DNA from: Rhynchopus sp. YZ270_cl-10
Lineage: Eukaryota > Euglenozoa > Diplonemea > Diplonemida > Diplonemidae
DNA length: 64,000 nucleotides
NCBI GenBank assembly: GCA_964035575.1
Contig: OZ037846.1
Span: 337,501-401,500, forward strand
Reading direction: 5' to 3'
Shown here: positions 54,901 to 64,000 of the stretch, one piece after another
How the letters are laid out: each line of letters starts with the position of its first letter
How positions within the stretch are numbered: position 1 is the first letter of the stretch
Made by a program: the position numbers and the translations under genes
Notes under the pieces: generated by a model
What the model saw: only the letters and a program-made list of their open reading frames with translations
What the model was told of the DNA's origin: nothing
Database searches by the model: none

Positions 54901-57134
54901 GCTTGTGCTTAGAAAACCCGAATTTTTTACCCTTCAAAATTGCATTTGAGGAACTCACAACGCGTCAAAACGAAAAGGTCGTTTTTGGCACTTTTAAAAC
55001 CGGGCTCCGCTGAGTTCACCATATTTTTGCTCGATTTATTTAGTGGAGTAACTAATTAGTAATCGTATTCTCGGACAAAAATTCGGGACGAGGTGTTAGA
55101 TAATTCCTCTGTATTTTACTAAGGGAAAATCCCTAGTAAAATACAGGCAAAAATCCAGGTAAAAATCACTTTGTCTCGATTTTTTAGTAAAAATACAGGG
55201 TGCAACGAAACCAGAAAAAAACTTCGTCATTGGACGTTTCTGGGTTCCGAGCTTTTAACGCAAAAAAAAACCTATTTTTTTTTCGCGAAATTTTTTGACT
55301 TAACACTGCTTGTGCTTAGAAAACCCGAATTTTTTACCCTTCAAAATTGCATTTGAGGAACTCACAACGCGTCAAAACGAAAAGGTCGTTTTTGGCACTT
55401 TTAAAACCGGGCTCCGCTGAGTTCACCATATTTTTGCTCGATTTATTTAGTGGAGTAACTAATTAGTAATCGTATTCTCGGACAAAAATTCGGGACGAGG
55501 TGTTAGATAATTCCTCTGTATTTTACTAAGGGAAAATCCCTAGTAAAATACAGGCAAAAATCCAGGTAAAAATCACTTTGTCTCGATTTTTTAGTAAAAA
55601 TACAGGGTGCAACGAAACCAGAAAAAAACTTCGTCATTGGACGTTTCTGGGTTCCGAGCTTTTAACGCAAAAAAAAACCTATTTTTTTTTTCGCGAAATT
55701 TTTTGACTTAACACTGCTTGTGCTTAGAAAACCCGAATTTTTTACCCTTCAAAATTGCATTTGAGGAACTCACAACGCGTCAAAACGAAAAGGTCGTTTT
55801 TGGCACTTTTAAAACCGGGCTCCGCTGAGTTCACCATATTTTTGCTCGATTTATTTAGTGGAGTAACTAATTAGTAATCGTATTCTCGGACAAAAATTCG
55901 GGACGAGGTGTTAGATAATTCCTCTGTATTTTACTAAGGGAAAATCCCTAGTAAAATACAGGCAAAAATCCAGGTAAAAATCACTTTGTCTCGATTTTTT
56001 AGTAAAAATACAGGGTGCAACGAAACCAGAAAAAAACTTCGTCATTGGACGTTTCTGGGTTCCGAGCTTTTAACGCAAAAAAAAACCTATTTTTTTTTCG
56101 CGAAATTTTTTGACTTAACACTGCTTGTGCTTAGAAAACCCGAATTTTTTACCCTTCAAAATTGCATTTGAGGAACTCACAACGCGTCAAAACGAAAAGG
56201 TCGTTTTTGGCACTTTTAAAACCGGGCTCCGCTGAGTTCACCATATTTTTGCTCGATTTATTTAGTGGAGTAACTAATTAGTAATCGTATTCTCGGACAA
56301 AAATTCGGGACGAGGTGTTAGATAATTCCTCTGTATTTTACTAAGGGAAAATCCCTAGTAAAATACAGGCAAAAATCCAGGTAAAAATCACTTTGTCTCG
56401 ATTTTTTAGTAAAAATACAGGGTGCAACGAAACCAGAAAAAAACTTCGTCATTGGACGTTTCTGGGTTCCGAGCTTTTAACGCAAAAAAAAACCTATTTT
56501 TTTTTCGCGAAATTTTTTGACTTAACACTGCTTGTGCTTAGAAACCCGAATTTTTTACCCTTCAAAATTGCATTTGAGGAACTCACAACGCGTCAAAACG
56601 AAAAGGTCGTTTTTGGCACTTTTAAAACCGGGCTCCGCTGAGTTCACCATATTTTTGCTCGATTTATTTAGTGGAGTAACTAATTAGTAATCGTATTCTC
56701 GGACAAAAATTCGGGACGAGGTGTTAGATAATTCCTCTGTATTTTACTAAGGGAAAATCCCTAGTAAAATACAGGCAAAAATCCAGGTAAAAATCACTTT
56801 GTCTCGATTTTTTAGTAAAAATACAGGGTGCAACGAAACCAGAAAAAAACTTCGTCATTGGACGTTTCTGGGTTCCGAGCTTTTAACGCAAAAAAAAACC
56901 TATTTTTTTTTTCGCGAAATTTTTTGACTTAACACTGCTTGTGCTTAGAAAACCCGAATTTTTTACCCTTCAAAATTGCATTTGAGGAACTCACAACGCG
57001 TCAAAACGAAAAGGTCGTTTTTGGCACTTTTAAAACCGGGCTCCGCTGAGTTCACCATATTTTTGCTCGATTTATTTAGTGGAGTAACTAATTAGTAATC
57101 GTATTCTCGGACAAAAATTCGGGACGAGGTGTTA
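36928..57134. repeat. 408-bp satellite array, about 49.5 copies
   Basis: The word GACTTAACACTGCTTG recurs every 408 bp from 36939 to 54483 without visible change, then at 407-408 bp intervals to 56926; the last unit stops at 57134. The only variants noticed are a poly-T one base shorter (four of the last units) and one deleted A near 56543, all at the right end. Each unit is AT-rich, holds no gene, and contains a strong stem-loop, CTGTATTTTACTAAGGGA/TCCCTAGTAAAATACAG with an AAA loop and one bulge. Short frames of 61-82 codons in the last units are by-products of the 1-base variants. Uniformity implies recent amplification or active homogenisation. A centromeric or subtelomeric role is possible but unsupported. 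Confidence 0.97.
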
Positions 57135-57197
57135 AAAAAAAATAAACAAAAATAAAGTGAAGTTGATAGTGCAAACGCCTCTGGGACGCAGGCACTG

Positions 57198-57228
57198 ACA
57201 CTCCGCGGGTTATCGAACCCCGGAGTGT
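57198..57228. repeat. 13-bp-stem hairpin right of the satellite
   Basis: ACACTCCG + GGGTT pairs with AACCC + CGGAGTGT around an ATCG loop, with one bulged C. It does not fold as a tRNA. It may be a terminator or RNA-processing structure; function unknown. The surrounding 57135-57499 holds no gene. Confidence 0.7.
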
Positions 57229-57499
57229 TGCGCATGGGAGTGGTTTACAGGGAAGTGTAAGCAGGTACACAGTCAATAAAAAACAATGCTAAAACCAAAA
57301 GGCTGAATGTGTCTACGCACATTTAAAAAAAACCTTGTAGGCAGGAGAAGTATCACTACATTCCTCTACATATAAATCAAGAGTGTTACGTCGTTACACG
57401 ACAAGAACAGATGACCTTGATTGAAATCCTCAAAACAGTTTCATTTATTGCGGCACAAAAATGAACCGCACCTTTCCATGTCAGAGGAGTGCCTCTCCA

Positions 57500-59209
57500 T
57501 CACACAAGAGACCACATAAGGAGGGAACCGTCGTGCCCGGCAGTGGCAAGAAGGTTGCTGTCGGGGGAGAACGACGCCTGAGCAACAACAGCGTCGAGGC
57601 CGGTGAGACGTGTGCGCACAGTGCCTGCTGCCGTCCACACGACGACCTCTGCAGTGCCTGCAGCAGCAAAGAGCTGCCCGTCTGCAGAGAGCGTAGCGTG
57701 GTGCAGCACGTGAGAGGGCATCGACACTGCTGCTGACACTGTCGCGACACCCACACCGACAGTCCCGCTTGCCCAACGCGTCATAAGGACAGCACCACTG
57801 TCCATCCCACGTAGCAGCTCACCGCCAGACAGGAATGCCACAGACACCACGCGCGCACCCTCAGAGGCAACAGTGCTTACCTTCGCACCTGTCGCAACGT
57901 CCCATATCTGCACAATCTCGTCCACCTCACTCCCCACCACAGTTGCCAGCAGACTTCCGTCAGGCGAAAACGCCACGTTGCGCGCATGCGCATGGATGAC
58001 AAGGTCCAAGGCACCGTCGTCTGCACGCACAACACGTGTGCTTGGCGCGTTCCCACCCCCACCCGCAAGCAGGCCACCCACACGTGAGTACGCGACCTTA
58101 CGTATCGGCGTGCTGCTGCTCCCCAGGTCGTGCAGGACGTACCGCAGTGCTCCTGTTGCCACATCGCACACCACAGCACGTCCACCCGCACCTGCAACAG
58201 CAACCGACAGTGCGTCCGGCGAGAACACAACGTCGTGCACGGCAAAGTCTGCACACGCAAGCTTCAGCGTCTGCGCGCCTGTCGCACTCTCAAACACACG
58301 CACGCCGTCGTCGCTGCCAGTGGCAAAGTGCATGCCGTCGCTCGAGAACGCAACAGAGAGCACCCTCGCATGGTGCTGCACCTTGAAGCGGCATGTGTCA
58401 GGCAGGCCCCGTGGGCACGTCGTCTTCATCGTGTCCTGCTCTGTGCATGAGGAAGGTGCGCTTGTCGGTGCTGACGTCGGCTGTGCTGGCACTAAAGTGG
58501 GAACAGGTGTCGGCACTGCAGTAGGCTGTGCTGTGGGAACAGAGGTTGGGGCAGCTGTTGTCACAGACGCACACCCTGTCGCTGTCGTGCCTGGTGCCCC
58601 GACGCTGGTCGCGAACTGCGACACAATGTTACCTGCCTCCTTATAAGCGCACATGAGGTGCGCGCGGCTGGAGGCGGCAGAGAGGCACAAACCACACCCG
58701 ACCTCGAGTGTCTCCTTCCACACCACCTGAGAGAAGATCAAGGCGGAGGAATTTTGCGAATTGTGACCGTAGTTGTAGCAGCCTTCCTGCGTGCAGTACC
58801 AGTCCTTCACACCCTCAGCCACGTCCCATCTTGTGACATCTCCACTAGGCACGACCACCGAGGCAAGGTGCTCACCGGGCGCTCTGTTGTACGTAGGGAC
58901 GTCTGTGTCGCAGGTGGTCTGGAAGCCAGAGCTCGAGCTGATATAGTCTGCCAGGGCAGTACTGTACGTCATCGGGCATGCACCGTGCTGTTCCCTGTAC
59001 AGGTTGTGCTGCTCAAGCACACGTGCCACCTGCCAGTTATGCAGCCGATTCGCGCAGTCAAAGACCCCTGGGCAAGACACGAGAAGGACAGGTGGTGCTG
59101 GAGACGGTGTGAAGGCACTGCACCACGACTGCTGCGAGGCACACTGCAAACCCGCAGTGGCACCTCTGCTGAGTGAGAGGGCCAAAAGCAGCACACACAG
59201 GGACCTCAT
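57500..59209 (-). CDS. Secreted CAP-domain protein with WD40 propeller
   Basis: 569 aa, single exon, ATG 59209, TGA end. Residues 1-19 are a signal peptide (MRSLCVLLLALSLSRGATAG). A CAP (SCP/PR-1) domain spans about 55-205: HNLYREQHG at 68-76, GEHL at 112-115, SQVVWKETLEVGCG at 160-173, with many Cys. A Pro/Thr/Ser linker (TSVPTAQPTAVPTPVPT) runs 218-253 and is likely O-glycosylated. Then about seven WD40-type blades fill 280-569 (VLSVAFSSDG, VHDVVFSPDA, ARNVAFSPDG, VVSVAFLSGG, ASFSPDSNLLATAGHDGSL). CAP proteins are extracellular, lipid- or ligand-binding; WD40 propellers are usually cytosolic scaffolds, so a secreted fusion is unusual. No transmembrane helix follows the signal peptide. It lies between cyclase-like copies and the satellite; a functional link is not shown. 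Confidence 0.85.
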   Translation of the reverse strand: MRSLCVLLLALSLSRGATAGLQCASQQSWCSAFTPSPAPPVLLVSCPGVFDCANRLHNWQVARVLEQHNLYREQHGACPMTYSTALADYISSSSGFQTTCDTDVPTYNRAPGEHLASVVVPSGDVTRWDVAEGVKDWYCTQEGCYNYGHNSQNSSALIFSQVVWKETLEVGCGLCLSAASSRAHLMCAYKEAGNIVSQFATSVGAPGTTATGCASVTTAAPTSVPTAQPTAVPTPVPTLVPAQPTSAPTSAPSSCTEQDTMKTTCPRGLPDTCRFKVQHHARVLSVAFSSDGMHFATGSDDGVRVFESATGAQTLKLACADFAVHDVVFSPDALSVAVAGAGGRAVVCDVATGALRYVLHDLGSSSTPIRKVAYSRVGGLLAGGGGNAPSTRVVRADDGALDLVIHAHARNVAFSPDGSLLATVVGSEVDEIVQIWDVATGAKVSTVASEGARVVSVAFLSGGELLRGMDSGAVLMTRWASGTVGVGVATVSAAVSMPSHVLHHATLSADGQLFAAAGTAEVVVWTAAGTVRTRLTGLDAVVAQASFSPDSNLLATAGHDGSLLMWSLV

Positions 59210-59688
59210 GGTTGATGTCTCTTTGGTTGTAAAGTAATCCTGTTGTGGGTGTGGATGTGAACGGCATGAAAAGCAGCTGTTTGGCTGTGTCTTTCGGGTT
59301 GCGGGAAGGGATATCTGAACAAATCGAGAATACGTGCAGAACGGGAAGGGGGTCTGTAAGAAAAAAAGTCATAAACTCTTGTTCATGTTCGTGTAGGAAT
59401 AGCAACAAAACTGTCGCTCTGTATATAAATATTATTTCATGCTTTTTGTCACTGGAGAGTCAAGGTTGTCCCGCTCACTGCTTCGAACACACGGTGACAC
59501 AGCTGTTGCCACGTTGCAAAGCCTCACACGCCCAACGTCTTCGAAGCGCAGCAGCAGTGACGTTGCACACAGCACTGTTCCGTGCAGAAACACAGAAATC
59601 CAGAGACTGATGCAGAGACGTGTCACAACGACGTCGTGCACTCTCGTTGGGTAAGTGCCAGATGTAAATCTGAGCAAACACAACAGTG

Positions 59689-61419
59689 CTACTTCACGGA
59701 ACAGATCTGAGAGCAACACACAACACTGCACGTCCCAGAAGGAACTGCGTGTGCTGGTGTGCCAACCCCTCCCGCAGCTGTCCATGCCTTGGCAACGTCA
59801 AGGTCAGACTGCCCACCGCGCAGGTACCCACGCACAGCAGTGTTGTACTCCTCCCAATGCTTCTTCCCACCTATCATGTACATCCACTCGTCAGCTGAAA
59901 CTGCCGTGTTCTCTTGTTTCGCAATCAGTTCCGCCACAACCTGTGCCTCACAGCCAGAAGCAACCTCCACCTTGCACGGAAGCAGACGCAGCTGGTGTTC
60001 GCACTCAGCATCGCTGAAGCACATCCTGTTGCACACCACATCACACCCCAGCATACGCCCCACACGTTCCAGACCGTTCACATCACGCACAAGCTCCCCT
60101 ACCATGCTGAACCGACGCATCACCTCGCAACCCATGTCACCACGCAGCACCTTCCCAGTCGCAACACCAGCATTCACCTTCTCACAAAAGCTGCTCGCAC
60201 CCTTCAGAAGCAGGCTTGCTGCATGCAGTGCAGATGTGGCATGTGTCGCACACTGCTTCGAGGCGTTGAACGAACAGTGGATCCTGTCCCCGATGAACAC
60301 GTCCACCATCCCACGTCTTGTCTCTGTTGCCTGCAGGGTCTTCAGGAGGAGAGTGGTGAAGAAAGAGGAGTAGGTCGCACTGTCCTTCTCCAGCAAATGC
60401 AGGGTGTTCTTCACGTTCAGTGTCAGCAGGGTTGTCATGACCGAGGACAGACCCAGTGGCAGGCACACTGGCATGGTCTCAAGTCTGCAATTAGAGGACT
60501 CTGTGGATGCGTCTGTTGTCTCTGTCAGGTCATCGTGCTCACTGCTCCCTGCGCATGTTCTCTCCACCTCATCCTGAAAAGGCAGACACGTCTTCGGGAG
60601 GTACGCTTTGTACATGCGCAGGTTCTTCTCCAGTCTCCACAGGGCAGCAGTCATCCCCTCAGGCAGGTCACCCCCATGCACGTCCAGCATCTCCGCCACC
60701 TGCTCCACGTCGTACCCCGCAAGAAGCGACGCAATCTCCTGCACAACGCTGATCGTGCGCCTCATTGACTCCTGCTCCTTCAGCACGTCGTGCGCAAACC
60801 TGCGTGTTACGAAGAAGTCGCTCACGAATACAAAAAGTGTGGCGATAAGGTCAAATGGGGGAAATGATGTCTTGCAGGGAAGGAACTCGCAGTCAGTTTT
60901 TTCACTCATGATCGATCTCCGGCTTTTGTGCTCACCTTCGTACGGCAACAACCCAGGAAGGTCAAACAAACCAAACCTGAAGCCTTCTTCACATGCCATC
61001 AGGAGAAGCCACACCACTGTCGCACCCACGAAACCTGCACTGTACCGTGATGGGACTTCCATCACAAGCAACATGTCCACAACCAGGATCAGAAGTGGCC
61101 AGCCAACAAAACCATAAGTACGTGCGTCCAAATCCCACAGGAAAATGCTCACGCTGAAAGAGTACAGGAAGCCCACCACAAATGTGGTGTGCAGTTGCTG
61201 CTTGCAGAGCACCTTAACAATGCCAACGCACCCGCTAAGAACAACGATAGTAGACCCAAGCACGTTCACTGTCTGTACCGTCACATCGTCCTGATGCATC
61301 ATAAATGCCAACACAGTCACGAGGACTGAAACCACACAGAACGCAAACATGATGGTACGCTTCTTCACCTCGTCAGCACTGAGCGACCCGTCAATGGTCA
61401 GTGCGCTGTTCAGGCACCG
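59689..61419 (-). CDS. Six-helix membrane nucleotide-cyclase-like protein, copy 4
   Basis: 576 aa from the conserved ATG at 61419 to TAG. Helices are at about 23-42, 52-73, 78-97, 103-121, 129-145 and 190-206, a coiled linker at 207-284, a variable acidic segment at 285-315, and a cyclase-like domain at 328-480 with GD at 378-379 and N449-x3-R453. It is the most diverged of the four in helices 1-3 (VLVTVLAFMMHQDDVTVQTV), yet almost identical to the others in the cyclase-like domain. It is separated from copy 3 by the satellite and the CAP-WD40 gene, so it belongs to an older or rearranged part of the tandem group. Confidence 0.72.
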   Translation of the reverse strand, partial: RCLNSALTIDGSLSADEVKKRTIMFAFCVVSVLVTVLAFMMHQDDVTVQTVNVLGSTIVVLSGCVGIVKVLCKQQLHTTFVVGFLYSFSVSIFLWDLDARTYGFVGWPLLILVVDMLLVMEVPSRYSAGFVGATVVWLLLMACEEGFRFGLFDLPGLLPYEGEHKSRRSIMSEKTDCEFLPCKTSFPPFDLIATLFVFVSDFFVTRRFAHDVLKEQESMRRTISVVQEIASLLAGYDVEQVAEMLDVHGGDLPEGMTAALWRLEKNLRMYKAYLPKTCLPFQDEVERTCAGSSEHDDLTETTDASTESSNCRLETMPVCLPLGLSSVMTTLLTLNVKNTLHLLEKDSATYSSFFTTLLLKTLQATETRRGMVDVFIGDRIHCSFNASKQCATHATSALHAASLLLKGASSFCEKVNAGVATGKVLRGDMGCEVMRRFSMVGELVRDVNGLERVGRMLGCDVVCNRMCFSDAECEHQLRLLPCKVEVASGCEAQVVAELIAKQENTAVSADEWMYMIGGKKHWEEYNTAVRGYLRGGQSDLDVAKAWTAAGGVGTPAHAVPSGTCSVVCCSQICSVK

Positions 61420-61462
61420 CATCGTTGGGCTTTTGATCCTCACAAACCTTTGCTATGTGTGG

Positions 61463-61953
61463 AGCAGGGGTGATGGATGGAATGTGCACTGGTGGGTGGC
61501 GTGAGGTTTTTCAAAATTTTCTTCCACAACACACGGTTCTTCTTTTCTACTTCATTATAAGACTGTGACGCGTTGCTGACGGCTTGCTTCATTACGCAAA
61601 GACTCAAGAACCTGAGGCCCTACAAGGAGGCGATCATAGGGTTCGTAGGAGGAAGGAGGCCTTCGTCGAGGTAGGTGTGCAGAACAGACACGTCGTTGAA
61701 AGCACATACAAGTGTCCGAGTGGCACAGCACCAAATACAACCCGGTGGTGCCAGGTTAATAACGACCCGCTTGTTCTTCCTCTGAGGGTCGGTCACCCAT
61801 CGGGGGGGGTGTGCAACATGTGGGGTGTTTTAAGAAGAATATTATTACGCGTCCACTCGACGTTTGGATAAAGAAAACGAGAGAAGAAAGGGGGTTTGGG
61901 GGGGGGAAGAGTTTAATTCTTGAACGCATCCCCACACTCAGTCACAGTTTTTC

Positions 61954-61988
<35 letters not shown>

Positions 61989-63142
61989 TGAAAAACACCA
62001 AAACGCTGTTCACAATAATGAACGATAATTTATGTGTGAGAGATGGGGAGCACGGGAGGGAAAAAACGACTCGTGGATACTGAAAAATTTCACTGGAAAT
62101 GCACACATTCAGGCCCTTAGGGTGGTACTTTTTGCTGGTCAGCGGACCAGCAACCTAGGTATTGCTGGTCCGGGTCTAAAAAAAAATAATAACAATAGAT
62201 TTTTTTTGAGATTTTTTTTTGAGAATCCCACCAGAACAGTCGGGTGTGTCACAGATGCAGAGACCCTGGGGGCTCAAGGGTACACCGTGGGAGACCAGAA
62301 CGCGACTCAATTGGTCAAACGCCGAAGGAAAAGGAAGCATGGATGCAGCATGGCGAAATATTGTTTCATATACTAACTATTCTACTGAATAGATGGTATA
62401 ATAGGGTGCACTAAATGTACCCAAACTTTTTTTTTTTACTTTATGTGGATTGTTTGTTTCTGATAGTGACGTGACTCGTTTTTTTATGTTTTTTTTTTGG
62501 AAAAGAAAGTTTCATGTACCCATTAATAAAAGTCCGTGAGGTTACAGCCAGTAAAATTTACCTCTTAAAAATAGCATTATCCTCGTTGGTACGGATTATA
62601 TGGGCTGACAATAAAAAGGAGATGGATACAGCCAGTACATTTTACCTCTCCATTAAATGTAGCATTATCCATATAAATACAGATTCTGGGCTGACACTCG
62701 TTTTAGTGGTTTCGAGCTGCCTGCTCCTAGACCACCTCGACAAAAACCCTGCGGCAGCAAACTCATCAGTAGGAGCAAGGGTTTAAAATATTGAGAGAAA
62801 CACAAACACGAGTTGGGAGGGATGGGAGGGATGGGGGTGAGGCGGGATGTTTGGACTATAGTTTTATCAAATTGACTTCTTCTTTGTTTTTCCAGGTTTT
62901 TTTTGGGGAAAAAGCAATGTTCTCTTTTTTTTTGTTTATTGATATTGTCCACAATATAACCAGTAATTCTCGAGACAATATCCTGTTTTTTTTGTTTTGT
63001 TTTGAAAAGCAAATAAAATCTTTTATTTTTTTTTATTTTTTTTTTTTTTTGAACGCTCTAAAATAAAAGTAAAAAGCTGTGAGATATTTCCCTGGGCTTC
63101 GTAGCTCGCCGCCCTAGCTGTAGTCTAACATATAGTTAGCTA
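61463..63142. other. No gene; AT-rich, with a short tandem repeat
   Basis: Base composition shifts to AT-rich from about 61900, with a long poly-T at about 61960-61989. 62123-62142 is a perfect 8-bp hairpin, TGCTGGTC/GACCAGCA. 62541-62607 and 62626-62695 are two imperfect copies of a block running from ACAGCCAGTA to GGGCTGACA. No protein domain was recognised. Confidence 0.5.
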
Positions 63143-64000
63143 CTATTTAATAGCGTCGAACACATGGATACCATGTGCCGAAAGCATGTGTCGTCCAATA
63201 TTTTTTTTTGTAATTTTTCTTCCGTCCCCTAGTTTAGTTTTGTTACATACCGGGCATTTTCCTTCAATGAGGTCTTCTTTTTTATACGTTTTTATTGTTG
63301 TTTGATTCTCTGTGTATTGAACGGGAAATGTTGGAAAGGTATTTTTTTGTTCTTGTAAAACAAGTGCTCTTAGTTCTTTGTCTGTTTTTTGTTTCTTCAG
63401 GTATCGTAGTGCAATGTTAGTAAAAACTTTTTTTTTTCTTTGTAAAAGGTCATCTTGTTGTTGGTCATAATGGTGTATGCTTTTTTTTGTAAAGTTGTAT
63501 AGTTTATACCCTACATCACTAAAGTGACGATAGGTTGTAGTAAAAAATTTACTAGCTGCTTGTATAAGGTATTTTCTTTGATGACCTCGTAATAGCATGT
63601 ACTTCATGATGTTGGCGATATCAAATTTTAGGTCCTCGATGTTGTTATTTATTCTTGTACTTCTCGTTAATTGTCCAATTACAATGCCTTTGGTGATGTG
63701 TAGTGGTTGTGCAGAGTTTGCAGCAGAGTATTTAATAGGTTTAAAAGAACCAAGTTGTTTCTCTTGTGTACCTATTCTTAGTATTTTCACTTCATCATCT
63801 TCGTCATTGTATGTTTCTATACTTATGAGAATACCGAGATACACGGTAGGTTCATCTACACATGTTTGACAGTACTCCATTTCGTATAGGCTTTGTGGTG
63901 GTGGTTCACCGGAAAAGGTTAGAAAATCATCAATATAGCGCGTAAGGTGGCGATATTTTTGTGCTTCTTCTATCTTTTTTTGTGCAATTAAATCTAAAAT
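63143..64000 (-). mobile_element. Retroelement reverse-transcriptase C-terminal part (window-edge fragment)
   Basis: The minus-strand frame is open from the window edge to a TAG at 63143 (285 residues visible). Near its visible start is RYIDDFLTF, the Y-x-D-D catalytic box of a reverse transcriptase, followed by the usual downstream VYLGILISI strand. A region rich in aromatic and basic residues follows (MLLRGHQRKYLI), and the C terminus is a probable Cys2-His2 finger (CPVCNKTK...GRHMLSAHG). The box order is closest to Penelope-like elements, but only the C-terminal part is inside the window, so the family is tentative. Strongly AT-rich codon use contrasts with the GC-rich genes to the left. 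Confidence 0.6.

Noticed and set aside
54764-56641. Repeated 61-82-codon frame in the satellite
   Set aside because: Appears only in units with a one-base shorter T run, which removes a stop; about 44 other units lack it.
57190-57240. Possible tRNA (GGTTCGATAACC resembles a B box)
   Set aside because: The sequence folds as one simple hairpin; no A box, anticodon arm or acceptor stem of the right size.

Overview
The window comes from a repeat-rich nuclear genome of a unicellular eukaryote. The evidence is short GT-AG introns (148 and 46 bp), a LINE, several DNA transposon families, long satellites and microsatellites, multidomain eukaryotic genes (EF-hand, six-helix membrane cyclase-like, secreted CAP-WD40), and no bacterial operon structure. 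No rRNA or tRNA gene was recognised. A degenerate 'RLY' repeat protein, an Ingi/I-like LINE and an AG acceptor 11 nt upstream of a start codon would fit a euglenozoan such as a diplonemid, but that placement is speculative.

Layout. 1-5.5 kb: a CAGTA microsatellite, a 1.16 kb near-perfect foldback (palindromic) insertion, a 22-bp palindromic satellite, a structured repeat with long inverted ends in two copies, and a GGGTACT array. 5.5-6.6 kb: no gene, but two strong palindromes. 6.7-8.7 kb (minus): a two-exon gene joining three EF-hands to an RLY-repeat domain. 8.9-9.5 and 16.9-17.2 kb: two short hAT-type elements, each with an 8-bp target-site duplication. 10.2 to about 16.4 kb (minus): an apparently intact LINE with ORF1 (coiled coil) and ORF2 (2A-like motif, endonuclease, reverse transcriptase, RNase H, zinc knuckle). 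17.4-18.5 kb: three more tandem arrays. 18.9-19.3 kb: a short inverted-repeat element. 19.9-22.5 kb: a hAT transposon whose transposase frame has one stop codon and one short intron. 22.5-23.6 kb: a 9-bp array and an unrecognised broken frame. 23.65-26.07 kb: a 2.4 kb DNA transposon with perfect 34-bp inverted ends and an unrecognised candidate transposase.

26.2-34.4 kb (minus): three tandem paralogues of a six-helix membrane protein with a degenerate class III nucleotide-cyclase-like domain; the third is frameshifted. 35.2-36.1 kb: a compound microsatellite. 36.93-57.13 kb: about 49.5 near-identical copies of a 408-bp satellite, bordered on the left by two GC-rich hairpins. 57.5-59.2 kb (minus): a secreted CAP-WD40 protein. 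59.7-61.4 kb (minus): a fourth cyclase-like paralogue. 61.5-64 kb: AT-rich DNA ending in a retroelement reverse-transcriptase fragment cut by the window edge.

The host genes read as a local family of membrane/secreted sensory or surface proteins (four cyclase-like copies plus CAP-WD40) together with one calcium-binding, probably cytoskeletal, protein. Most of the remaining sequence is mobile or tandem-repeat DNA. The same microsatellite units recur at distant sites, often in opposite orientation.
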